The position numbers and the translations under genes are program-made. From contig NZ_BMMH01000001.1 of NCBI RefSeq assembly GCF_014645735.1, forward strand, positions 620,001-684,000: a DNA stretch of 64,000 bases, given 5' to 3'. The stretch comes from Nocardia jinanensis (GTDB lineage: Bacteria; Actinomycetota; Actinomycetes; Mycobacteriales; Mycobacteriaceae). Positions 53,495 to 61,486 of the stretch are shown one piece after another; positions within the stretch are counted from its first letter, which is position 1, and every line of letters starts with the position of its first letter. The notes under the pieces were generated by a model. It was not told the origin of the DNA and made no database searches. It saw only the letters and a list, made by a program, of their open reading frames with translations.

Positions 53495-53538
53495 CGAGAG
53501 GTAGGGCCAGGCGCATTGAATGCCTTCCCCCTTTGCGC

Positions 53539-53609
53539 GGTGGAGTGGCCGAGTGGTGAGGCAACGGCCTGCAAAGCCGTGCACACGGGTTCGATTCCCG
53601 TCTCCACCT
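53539..53609 (+). tRNA. tRNA-Cys, anticodon GCA
   Basis: Cloverleaf with acceptor GGTGGAG/CTCCACC, anticodon arm GGCCTGCAAAGCC (anticodon GCA, reads UGC/UGU) and T-arm CGGGTTCGATTCCCG. Discriminator T; 71 nt, CCA not encoded. It lies 44 bp after tRNA-Gly and only 1 bp before tRNA-Val. Confidence 0.95.
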
Positions 53610-53610
53610 C

Positions 53611-53685
53611 GCGCGATTAGCTCAGCGGGAGAGCGCTTCCCTGACACGGAAGAGGTCACTGGTTCAATCCCAGTATCGCGCACCA
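53611..53685 (+). tRNA. tRNA-Val, anticodon GAC, with encoded CCA
   Basis: Cloverleaf with acceptor GCGCGAT/ATCGCGC, anticodon stem TTCC/GGAA with loop CTGACAC (anticodon GAC, reads GUC/GUU) and T-arm CTGGTTCAATCCCAG. The CCA end is encoded, unlike the other three tRNA genes. The 3' end is a possible integration site for the element-like DNA that follows, although no duplicated segment was found in the window. Confidence 0.95.
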
Positions 53686-53700
53686 TCGTTTACACAGTTC

Positions 53701-53722
53701 AGCCCCGGTTACTGCCGGGGCT
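53701..53722 (+). terminator. Terminator of the Gly-Cys-Val tRNA operon
   Basis: AGCCCCGG-TTACTG-CCGGGGCT is a perfect 8-bp stem with a 6-base loop, followed by TTCTGATTTCT. It starts 16 bp after the tRNA-Val CCA end. Strong stem; T-tail short. Confidence 0.85.
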
Positions 53723-53864
53723 TTCTGATTTCTGAGCATCTTTCGTGCATCTTCTGATCTGAGGCATGCGGCGGTCCGGCTGTCGCAGACCCACTACCTA
53801 CACTCGGTAATGTCCATCGATCCCCCTCGGTTTCGTCGGAGTTCGATACTGCCGGACACCCCTG

Positions 53865-53899
53865 AACGGCCTCCAGTCCTTCACGGACCGGAGGCCGTT
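53865..53899. terminator. Long hairpin downstream of the tRNA operon
   Basis: AACGGCCTCC (53865-53874) pairs with GGAGGCCGTT (53890-53899); the inner AGTCC/GGACC also pairs, so the stem extends to about 14 bp with a loop TTCAC. It is followed by TGTATAT. It lies between the tRNA operon and the frameshifted phage-like gene and could terminate either direction. Confidence 0.65.
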
Positions 53900-54060
53900 T
53901 GTATATCTGGGGCTCTGCGCGGCGCGGCCGTACCGTCCGATTCAGGGCGCGGCCTACCATCCCTCTCCTTCTGTCTCGGGGGCCGCGCCCGCTCTCGTCT
54001 CCTCCGGGGGCTGCGGTGTCCGGCCGTAACTTCGGTCGCAGAGACCAGGAGGCCATCACC

Positions 54061-54835
54061 ATGACGAACCCGTTGCCCGCCGTGAGATTCGAGGCACCGC
54101 CGCTCGCACCCGCCGGGCACGGGCTGTTTGCCGCAGCCACCGTGTTCGACCTGAACGAGCCTGCGCGGCTACTGGGCGGCGTGCGCGTGGAGCCGTACAA
54201 CTGCGACACCGGGGCCGGGACCCACAGCACCGACCTGTGTGACGTCGATCCGGCGGTGAAGGCTGCCGGGGAGCGCGGCGAACTGCTGGAGTTCTCCCCG
54301 ATGGTGGTCTACGCCGCCAGTGAATGCGCGCCGGATCAGACGGAGCAGGAAGACATGGACCGCGCCGCGCATACCCGCCGCCTCCATGAGCCGTTACTCG
54401 TAGAGTCCGCGTTCTCCTCCCGGCTGTTGACCGATGCCGGGGCGCCTACGGTCGTCCCCGACCTGGCGACCGCGATCGGCGTGCTCGAGGAATTCGTCGG
54501 GGAGCAGGGATACACCGGGGTACATCCACGCGGCACGGCGCTGGGCTGCGGCGGCGGGCGACCTCAATGCGACCGGCAGCGGTGGCGCGCTAATGCGCAC
54601 GAACCTCGGGAACACGTGGGTGTTCGGCGGCGGGTACGCGGACACCCTGGGAGACACGCTCATTGCCACCGGCCAGCTTTTCGCCTGGTGGTATCCCCCG
54701 TTCGAGCATGTGGTGACGGTAGGCAGCAGCGGCACCCCGGAGTTCAACAACTCGGTGTACGGGCTGTCCGAGCGAATCGTGACCGTGGCCTACGAGTGCG
54801 CCGTACTCGCCGTGCAGATCGACCCGACTCCGTAG
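54061..54835 (+). pseudogene. Frameshifted phage-like structural protein gene
   Basis: Two consecutive reading frames form one protein. Frame 1 runs from the ATG at 54061 (MTNPLPAVRFEAPPLAPAGH) to about 54523; the protein continues in the +1 frame with HAARRWAAAAGDLNATGSGG, WVFGGGYADTLGDTLIATG, and ends at 54835 (VAYECAVLAVQIDPTP). An extra base near GGGGTACATCC accounts for the shift. The composition and the layout (head segment, ALVEEFVGEQGYTGV-like helix, then a beta-rich tail) remind me of actinophage virion proteins, but this is an impression. A 20-codon remnant (54836-54895) follows, ending GFKTTPWD. The upstream 53900-54060 hold nothing else. Confidence 0.5.
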
Positions 54836-54916
54836 GTCCGTGAGGCCAAGCGGGATATGAAGGCAGCCGGATTCAAGACCACGCCCTGGGACTGATCCTC
54901 TGCGCGCGGCCCAGGC

Positions 54917-56119
54917 TCACACCACGACGCCGACGCGCTGAGCGAGCCGCCCCAGCTCCCCCGTGGTGAGGCCACGCTGAGCCTGGCGCAGCATCCCGCC
55001 TACCAGCTCACGCACCGGAGCCATACCGCGTACGTGCTGCGGAGCGGCGTGCTCACCCCGCAGCAGCGCATGCAGCGCCGCACGGTGATCGCGCTTCATC
55101 GCGTGCGCACGGCCCAACTCGACGAAGAACTGCGCGTGCCGCACCCCGTTCGGGAGAGCAGTCGGGTCCAGCGTCTCCGCGATCCGCAGCGCCTCACTGG
55201 GCTCGCGCCGCTCCACGGCCGAACTCATCTGCCAGAGGGCCACGTTCGCCCGGCCGAATGTCCGGTTGCGGGCGGAGCTGTGCCCGGCCGGGGCCTCCGC
55301 CAGCCGCTCCGCCAGTTCCGCCGCCTCCGCAATGTGGGGTGCCGCGTCCCCTCCGGCCAGGGTCTCCGCGAATCCGGCCTGGAGCCGGGCCATGCCCACC
55401 GTCTCCAGTTCGCCGCGCGTGCGTGCGTCGGTGGTCAGCCGGTCAGCCACCCCGGTCGCTGTGCTCAGCGCTGCCGTGAGCGCCCCGGGGCGCGCGGCCA
55501 GTATCTGAGACTTCAGGAACTGGGCAGCAGCGACCGGGGCAAGAGAGTCGGCCCGCTCCGCTGCCCGCTCGGACTCCTGCACGGCCGTCCACGCCAGCGC
55601 GTCATGGCCGCGCTGGCGCAGCGCGGAGGACACCCCGTAGGCGGCGGTCGCCAGCAGGTCCCACGACTGCGCGCTGCCGTCATCGGTCAGCCGGTAGGCA
55701 TCGGTCAGCAGATCGGGCAGCAGCGGACCCAGCGCCGCATAGTCCCCGGCATGGCGCAGCCGGGAAGCCAGTTCGACCGCCTCCGCCAGCTCATCAAGGC
55801 TGCGCGGCGGGCGGGTGTCGGTGATGCTCCCCTGTGTCCACAGGGCGGTTTCGATATCGGCTACCGACCGGTGAAATGCGCTGGTGGCCGGGTCTATCCG
55901 GTCCTCGCCGCCGGTGAGGTCGCCGAGTGTGCAGCCGAGTGCACCGGCCAGCGCGAGCAGCGTCCGGCGGGAATCGACCGGCCGTAGCCCGGTCTCGTAC
56001 TTCGCGACCACCGACCGGCTCACCCCTGCCCGGTCTGCGAGGACCTGCTGGGAGATGCCGCGCCGCGCCCGGATCTGGCGCACCCGCTGCCCGATGAAGG
56101 TATCCGGTTCGTCGGTCAT
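54917..56119 (-). CDS. XRE-family regulator with helical (TPR-like) C-terminal domain
   Basis: A 400-residue protein starting MTDEPDTFIGQRVRQIRARR, which enters an XRE helix-turn-helix: GISQQVLADRAGVSRSVVAK followed by YETGLRPVDSRRTLLALAGA. About 300 residues of alpha-helical repeats follow (for example ALAWTAVQESERAAERADSL and HAMKRDHRAALHALLRGEHA), resembling tetratricopeptide repeats. This architecture is typical of actinobacterial regulators that respond to a signal through the repeats. A start 16 codons earlier (56167) is possible. A palindrome lies upstream at 56217-56233, between this gene and the divergent gene at 56338. Confidence 0.75.
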   Translation of the reverse strand: MTDEPDTFIGQRVRQIRARRGISQQVLADRAGVSRSVVAKYETGLRPVDSRRTLLALAGALGCTLGDLTGGEDRIDPATSAFHRSVADIETALWTQGSITDTRPPRSLDELAEAVELASRLRHAGDYAALGPLLPDLLTDAYRLTDDGSAQSWDLLATAAYGVSSALRQRGHDALAWTAVQESERAAERADSLAPVAAAQFLKSQILAARPGALTAALSTATGVADRLTTDARTRGELETVGMARLQAGFAETLAGGDAAPHIAEAAELAERLAEAPAGHSSARNRTFGRANVALWQMSSAVERREPSEALRIAETLDPTALPNGVRHAQFFVELGRAHAMKRDHRAALHALLRGEHAAPQHVRGMAPVRELVGGMLRQAQRGLTTGELGRLAQRVGVVV

Positions 56120-56216
56120 ACCGCGCACCTGCGCTTTCCCTATCGAGTACCCACGCCTTACGTGCATTGTCCCTCATCTCTCGGGCGACGGTGTGGCGAC
56201 CGGGCGCGGACCCAAA

Positions 56217-56233
56217 TGTTCCCCAGCGGAACA
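56217..56233. promoter_or_regulatory. Palindromic operator between the XRE gene and the divergent gene
   Basis: TGTTCC-CCAGC-GGAACA is a perfect 6-5-6 inverted repeat in the 218-bp gap between the XRE-type gene and the plus-strand gene at 56338. Its location makes it a candidate binding site for the XRE protein, controlling both directions. Confidence 0.5.
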
Positions 56234-56337
56234 AGGTTCGTACGCCACGGCGTGATGGTTTTCACAGCCCCGCCGCCGGGAGGTCGAGCCCTCGGCGGCG
56301 GGTGCATACCAACTGGGGATACGACAGGGGACCCACG

Positions 56338-56838
56338 ATGCAGAGCGATTCACCGAAGGCGATCGGCCTGATACGCAAGGACGCGCACGGCAACGGAGTG
56401 GATATCCACCAGGTGGCGCAGCGCTACGGCTACCGCCTGGTGCACACCGTCTATCTCGACTGCGGGCCGCTGGCGACCGCGCTCATCCTGACCGGCGCTC
56501 TGCTCGAGCACAACGCCACCGCCGTGATCGTGCCGTCCTTCGAGCACGCCGACCCGGTACGGAACATGATCACCGAGCGCGCGGCGCTGGCGACCCCGAT
56601 GCCGGCTGAGCCGGTCGCACTGGTTCGGCCTAGCGCTCGCCGGAGCCGGGGGCGGTATCGGCGGGTTTGGGGCTGCCCTGCTGTTCGGAGTCCCTGCCGG
56701 ATTCTCGCAGCCCCTCGCGACCTTCCTCGCCGGAGCAGGCGCGCTCAGCGCCGGTGTCCTGGCCTATGTCTCGGATGCGCAGCACAAGGCCGACACAGCC
56801 CGGGAACGCCGGCGGCATACCGAGGACACCCAGCGTGA
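56338..56838 (+). CDS. Hypothetical protein of the XRE-linked recombinase-associated type, C-terminus probably fused
   Basis: The first 87 residues (MQSDSPKAIGLIRKDAHGNG, GYRLVHTVYLDCGPLATALI, then TAVIVPSFEHADPVRN) form a coherent small-protein domain often seen divergently from XRE regulators in Nocardia-type genomes, as far as I recall. Its sequence suggests a resolvase-like N-terminal fold without catalytic residues. After about residue 88 the reading runs in the wrong frame through the pentapeptide-repeat gene, becoming rich in Arg and Pro, and ends at 56838. So the natural end of this gene is lost or read through. Function unknown. Confidence 0.45.
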   Translation: MQSDSPKAIGLIRKDAHGNGVDIHQVAQRYGYRLVHTVYLDCGPLATALILTGALLEHNATAVIVPSFEHADPVRNMITERAALATPMPAEPVALVRPSARRSRGRYRRVWGCPAVRSPCRILAAPRDLPRRSRRAQRRCPGLCLGCAAQGRHSPGTPAAYRGHPA

Positions 56839-57357
56839 GCGGGAATCGGACCTCAGAGACCGCTATACCGCGATTGCCGCCCAGATCGCGGACGAGTCCT
56901 CCGCCATCCGGCAGGCGGGCGTGTACGCACTGACCGCGCTCGCCGACGACTGGCACGCCTTCGGTGAGGACGACGAGCGTCAGGTCTGCATCAATCTCTT
57001 GCGGTGGTATCTATGGGTCCCTTTTCCTCAACGAGAAGATCACTCGGAGCCTGATAGTTCCGAACGCGAGATTCGCCAGACCATCGTCAGCGTTCTCACC
57101 CAGCGCCGCCACAGGCCGCTGGACGACCCGAAATCCTGGGCAAATACGTCTATCGACCTGCGTCAGGCATCTCTACCCAGATGCAGGCTAGACAGCGTCG
57201 ACTTCGGCGACCTCGATCTGAGCGGAGCCGATCTTCGCGGATCTCATTTGAGCTTTGTGAGCCTGATCGGCACCAAGCTGGACTTCGCCAAGTTAGACGG
57301 CGCGGTCATGCCCGCTGCGAACCTCACTGGCGCGAATCTGGCGAGCGCGTTCAGTTT
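56570..57357 (+). pseudogene. Truncated membrane protein with pentapeptide repeats
   Basis: From about 56610 a different reading frame encodes HWFGLALAGAGGGIGGFGAA with two hydrophobic segments, then an Arg/Glu-rich coiled part, then RQAGVYALTALADDWHAFGE and pentapeptide repeats (DLDLSGADLRGSHLSF, LDGAVMPAANLTGANLAS). No start codon exists in that frame before 56921. A single extra base near 56614 would join it to an ATG at 56599. The repeats stop abruptly near 57354, and what follows is only the reverse of the baeRF 3' end, so the 3' part is missing. It is a decayed remnant. Confidence 0.65.
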
Positions 57358-57364
57358 CCGGCGG

Positions 57365-58471
57365 CTACGCCGCGTAGCGGAGAATCCCCGCGATCGGTGC
57401 GCTGTCGGGCAGATCGTCGGCGCGGACCGCCAGCACCCGGCCACCGGTCAGCAGAACGCGGCGGCTGATCTCGTCCAGGATGCCCGGAGCGTCGGTCGCG
57501 CCCGGTTCACCGAACGTGACCGAACCGTCGGCGGATACGGTGCCGGGGACCGCGGCGTCGATATCGACGAGCAAGGTGTCGACAGCGCCCGCGACGGCCG
57601 CTCTGGCGAGATCGGAGACGTCGGTGGCGGCCCGGCCCTCACTGCGCCGCTGGTTCAGCAGCTCGGTGAGCTCGGCCAGCTGCGCGGCGTAGTGGCGGTC
57701 CAGAATCGCCCGGGAGCGCTCCGCCAGCTCCTGGTCGGAGGCGTGTTCCGGGTTGCCGGGGATGCTTTCGGCGAGCAGGTTGTCGTAGCTGTTCACCGAG
57801 CGGAACAGGGAATCGATCGGTTCGGTCGCGGCGAGGATCAGCGGGACGTGACGGCCGGACAGGAAATCACGGAGTTCGGTATCGATGGCGCGGGCGTATT
57901 GGCGGACCCGCATCTTGCGGCCCTCTTCGCCCTGTACCCGCCGTTTCGGGGCCCGATCGCCGAGACTCGCCCTGCCGGCATGATCGGCCGCGCTCGTCGG
58001 CAGACCGGGGACCCGCACCGTGTACGCCGGTTTGTCGGCAGTGACCTCCACCAGGCGGACGCCGCCTTCGGCGAGGGCCAGAACGAACGCCGACTGCGGG
58101 AAGGTCACCGCGCGGAGCAGGCGTTTGAGGTAGAAGCGGTCGCCCACCGTTTCGGAGGCGTTCAGTTCGTTGGGCAAGCGATAGCTGCGGATCCGCGTCG
58201 GGGTGGCGAGAACGACCAGTGTGCGCGACTGGTAGCGCCAGAACTCGGCGTCGTCGATGTGGACGTCGAACTCCTCTTCCAGGGCGGCCCGGGCCTCGGG
58301 ATCGGTGACCTGGTCGAGCACGCGGCGGACCTGATCCCAGAACGCGATCCGGTTGCGGTCCGGGTTGGCCGAATCGGATTCGGTGGGAGTGTAGATCGAG
58401 ACGCACCAATTGTCGGTCAGGGCCGCGAGCGCTTCGATTTCGCCGCGGGTCGGGATATCGGTGTGCAGCAC
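57365..58471 (-). CDS. Bacterial eRF1-like (baeRF) domain protein
   Basis: A 368-residue protein starting MLHTDIPTRGEIEALAALTD and continuing NWCVSIYTPTESDSANPDRN, the typical N-terminus of the baeRF group, which shares a fold with archaeo-eukaryotic release factor 1. Later parts, such as DTELRDFLSGRHVPLILAAT and ISRRVLLTGGRVLAVRADDL, fit the group. These proteins are suspected to act on stalled or attacked ribosomes. The GTG at 58471 has GGAGG five bases upstream; a TTG 47 codons earlier opens a basic, low-complexity extension. The plus-strand pentapeptide remnant ends at its 3' end. Confidence 0.78.
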   Translation of the reverse strand: MLHTDIPTRGEIEALAALTDNWCVSIYTPTESDSANPDRNRIAFWDQVRRVLDQVTDPEARAALEEEFDVHIDDAEFWRYQSRTLVVLATPTRIRSYRLPNELNASETVGDRFYLKRLLRAVTFPQSAFVLALAEGGVRLVEVTADKPAYTVRVPGLPTSAADHAGRASLGDRAPKRRVQGEEGRKMRVRQYARAIDTELRDFLSGRHVPLILAATEPIDSLFRSVNSYDNLLAESIPGNPEHASDQELAERSRAILDRHYAAQLAELTELLNQRRSEGRAATDVSDLARAAVAGAVDTLLVDIDAAVPGTVSADGSVTFGEPGATDAPGILDEISRRVLLTGGRVLAVRADDLPDSAPIAGILRYAA

Positions 58472-58953
58472 GAAATCCTCCACATCTGTCGGTCGGATCA
58501 GCGCGCCGATATCCGGTGCAACCGTGTCCGAACTCGGTGACCGGTCGTGGCGGGCTCGTCTCCGCTGGTGTTTCCGCGAACGTCGGCCGGTGGATCGATA
58601 TTTCTTCGGCAATTACTCGGCAAACCTCATTAGATCTTAGATCACAGGTCCGAATGGCCCGATCTGCCTCGACGGGGATCCCGCGATACGCGGCTCGGAC
58701 AGACCGGATCCTCCGGCGATCCGATACCTCGCGCAGATGGGCGACCGGGTCGCTACTGCCTCCAGAAGGCGGCTACCGAGAGTCCGGGGCCGGGCCCTGG
58801 GCGGACGACCTCCCGGCCGATCGGGGTGCCGCATCGCCCCGGGCGCGCGAACGGCGGCTCCCGGCAGCCGCCGGGATTGTCGGCGGACGAGGTTAAGCTG
58901 ACCGGCACGAGCTAGAGCCGACCGGTCCGCCGAGGTCCCGACAGGGGGTGTGT
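58472..58953. other. Intergenic region between divergent baeRF and sigma/TnsA-like genes
   Basis: No supported gene is seen in 482 bp. It must carry the promoters of both divergent genes. A short A+T-rich segment (ATTACTCGGCAAACCTCATTAGATCTTAGATC in pieces, around 58611-58642) is a candidate promoter for the baeRF gene. GGGGG at about 58944 could serve as a weak ribosome site for the plus-strand gene. Confidence 0.4.
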
Positions 58954-60174
58954 GTGCAGACGGAACCAGCCCGAGACGTGTTGCCGGACGATCCGGCCGG
59001 CACGGATACCGGGGACTCCTTTCCCGACGATCTGCGCGATCACCTGTCCTTCGAGTTCGAGGAATGTGCCCACGAACTGGCCGGGCTCGTCGACGATTAC
59101 GCGGTCGACCGGGAACGGGCCGGTACGATCCTGCGGCTACGGCTCGGTATCTCCGGAGACCGCCCGGAAACGCTCACCCGGATCGGCGCGCGGCTGGACT
59201 TCTCCCGCGACCGCGCGCGCCAGCTGCACACCAAGGCGGCCGGCGAACTGCTCCGGCACACGGCGCGCGCGGGGCGGCTACCGGTCCCGGAGTATGCCCG
59301 GCGCTACCCGGTGGGCACCCGGGATTCGGTGCTGACGCGCGCGCTGCTGGCCGAAACCTACGCCACCGATACCGATATCGCGGTGAACGATCTGTCGTAC
59401 CTGAAATTGCGCCTGGCCGGGCATACCGCCGCCGACGCGAAACGGATCGCCGGATTCGTCACCCAGCGCATCGTGGGCTGGCGCAAGAAAACCAATCACC
59501 TGCTGTCCCGGTTGCGCGCCGACGGGACGCCCGCCGGACCACCGCCGCCCTGGCCGAACCGGATCGATTGGCCCACCGGATCCGGTTCGCCCGCACCGCT
59601 GCCCACCGCTCCGGCACGCACCTTCGATCTGGACGACGACGGCCGCGGCTGGTTCTATCTGCACAAACCCGGACGCGATATCGGATTCGACTCCGGCCTG
59701 GAGGCCCGGCTCCTGCGCCTGCTCGACACCGACGACCGGATCCACACCTTTCAGGAATATCCGGACGCCGTGGGATATCGGATCGACGGCGAGGAATATC
59801 TGCACTTCCCGACCGTGGTCGCCGAACTCACCGACGGACGCCGGGTGCTGATCGATGAACAACCACTGGGGCATATCGGTTTCCACGTGAACCGGATGAA
59901 GTGCGCGGCCGCCCGGGCCCGCGCGCACGAGAACGGCTGGGGCTGGCTGCTCTGGACGGGCAGCTCCGTGGGCGAACCGGAACTGGCGGCCCGCCGCGTG
60001 CCCGCCGGGATCGAGAACCGTCTCAGCGAACTACTCGCCGAGGGTCCGGCCCGGCTGCCCGCGCTGCGACAGCTGCGGGCGGACACCGGATTCGATCTCC
60101 TCGATCTGATCACGCTGGTGATCCGCCACGAATGGCAGTGGGACCGGGCGCCGTTCCGCTTGGCCGCCGGATAG
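58954..60174 (+). CDS. Sigma-70 region-4-like HTH fused to a degenerate TnsA-like nuclease fold
   Basis: A 406-residue protein in two parts. Residues of about 50-105 read AGTILRLRLGISGDRPETLT, then RIGARLDFSRDRARQLHTKA, a clear copy of sigma region 4 including the recognition helix and the RARQL tract. Residues of about 220-340 match the TnsA/PD-(D/E)XK pattern: FDSGLEARLLRLLD, FQEYPDAVGYRIDG, then HFPTVVAELTDGRRVLIDEQ. The Asp after Pro is Thr, and the ExK pair is DEQ, so nuclease activity is doubtful. A DNA-binding regulator or targeting protein is likely. The GTG at 58954 (or 58948) is the start. I know no named family for the combination. Confidence 0.6.
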   Translation: MQTEPARDVLPDDPAGTDTGDSFPDDLRDHLSFEFEECAHELAGLVDDYAVDRERAGTILRLRLGISGDRPETLTRIGARLDFSRDRARQLHTKAAGELLRHTARAGRLPVPEYARRYPVGTRDSVLTRALLAETYATDTDIAVNDLSYLKLRLAGHTAADAKRIAGFVTQRIVGWRKKTNHLLSRLRADGTPAGPPPPWPNRIDWPTGSGSPAPLPTAPARTFDLDDDGRGWFYLHKPGRDIGFDSGLEARLLRLLDTDDRIHTFQEYPDAVGYRIDGEEYLHFPTVVAELTDGRRVLIDEQPLGHIGFHVNRMKCAAARARAHENGWGWLLWTGSSVGEPELAARRVPAGIENRLSELLAEGPARLPALRQLRADTGFDLLDLITLVIRHEWQWDRAPFRLAAG

Positions 60175-60422
60175 CACCGGCCGCCGGGGCGCCCCGGCCA
60201 CGCGGTACGAGCCCGTTCACCGGTGAGGCTACGGCCGGTCCCGGAAACCCTCGGGGCGCGGGGGCGGTTCCGGCACGGCGAGACCTACTGCTGGTGCAGC
60301 CGCGCTCGGCGCGGCCTGCGCAGCCTTGGAGAAGGTCCGTCCACGGTTGCTTCGGTGTCCCGCCCGCCCTCCGCGCGCTGTGACCCACGCCGAAGGACCG
60401 CCCAGGCCCGGATAGCCGCGGG

Positions 60423-61382
60423 TCAGGGTTTGACCAGCATGGTCGCCGCGATGAAGGTCACCAGCAACAGCATCACGAAAACGACTATCAACTGCCAGTT
60501 GTCGATGGTTTTGTGCAGGCGCCGGATGGTGTCCTCCAGCGCGCGGTGCACTCGCTGCTGATCGGCGATCCGGCGATCCACGGCCGCCACCGCCTCGGCC
60601 TGTTCCCGCGCACGCTGCGCGGTACGTTCCATCCGGGCAACCGTTCTGGCGAGCTGCTGCTTCTTCTCCCGCACCGCCTGCCGCGCCACAGCCAGGGTGG
60701 TGCGCTGAGTCATCAGTTCCAGCCGCTGCTGTTCGAGCAGCAGCGCCTGGGTCCTGGTGTGCTTCTCCCAATCGGTCACGGCCGCCCATCCCTTCCGCAT
60801 ATGGTCGCGGTATCCCCACGCGACCTCACCTGCCACCCACTGCCGGAGGAATTCCCGCAACTCGTAGGGTCGTTCACCCGGCGCGACCCGCCCGGTGGGG
60901 CCGGTTTCCAACATGCCGGTCACCGCGCGGTACTCACAGGAGACAGGAGCAAGATCGGCGATACCGAGGGCCGGCAGCTGAGACACCCAGAAACCCGGAG
61001 CGCACAACCACAGCACGCCCGCGTACCCCAGAGCGCGCAACTGGCCCGTATGCTCCTGCGCGAGTTCCTGAGTCAGTGGGCCGGTACGCACCTCGATCGC
61101 GAACTGCTCGGTACCGCGCCGCCACCAGACATCGACCGTGACGGGACCACAGCGCCGGTCCACCACCGCCTCGTCCGCACCGAACGCGAGCAGCCGGCTC
61201 GCCAGCCAGTACTTGAGTCGCTGCGCGTCCCACTGCGCCTCCACACAGCGAGCACAGCCGCAACCGTAACCCGATGCGGTCTTCTCCGCGTCGTCCGTAC
61301 CCACCGGACCGTCGGATATACCCAGGTCGGACAACATCGTCCGGCGCCCACACCGTATTTCAGTCCGCCGCTTCGTCTGCAT
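60423..61382 (-). CDS. Tail-anchored protein with CoiA/PD-(D/E)XK-like nuclease domain
   Basis: A 319-residue protein. Its N-terminal part has a CGCARC cysteine cluster (possible zinc site), then KYWLASRLLAFGADEAVVD and VTVDVWWRRGTEQFAIEVRT, which resemble CoiA-type and other PD-(D/E)XK nucleases: the Asp of VDVWW and the Glu of AIEVR are the right distance apart. A coiled-coil of about 70 residues follows (for example RQAVREKKQQLARTVARMER). One membrane helix ends the protein (VVFVMLLLVTFIAATML). So the predicted nuclease domain is held at the membrane by its C-terminal tail. The partner and substrate are unknown. ATG at 61382; an ATG at 61394 is also possible. Confidence 0.55.
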   Translation of the reverse strand: MQTKRRTEIRCGRRTMLSDLGISDGPVGTDDAEKTASGYGCGCARCVEAQWDAQRLKYWLASRLLAFGADEAVVDRRCGPVTVDVWWRRGTEQFAIEVRTGPLTQELAQEHTGQLRALGYAGVLWLCAPGFWVSQLPALGIADLAPVSCEYRAVTGMLETGPTGRVAPGERPYELREFLRQWVAGEVAWGYRDHMRKGWAAVTDWEKHTRTQALLLEQQRLELMTQRTTLAVARQAVREKKQQLARTVARMERTAQRAREQAEAVAAVDRRIADQQRVHRALEDTIRRLHKTIDNWQLIVVFVMLLLVTFIAATMLVKP

Positions 61383-61486
61383 GCGACCACCCATCTAACC
61401 CGTCCCACCATGTCGGCCCGACACCACGCCGACATATTCCAGGGTGCTCCACAGATGCCGGTCACCGCCAGGTTTCTGCCCAGCAG

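Noticed and set aside
53611..57364. att-type direct repeat of the tRNA-Val 3' end
   Set aside because: I searched the right boundary region for GGTTCAATCCCAG or the CGCGCACCA end and did not find it, so no attachment sites can be marked.
58516..58896. 126-codon plus-strand frame upstream of the sigma/TnsA-like gene
   Set aside because: It overlaps the 5' end of the baeRF gene on the other strand and has no start context or domain, so it is treated as an overlapping random frame.
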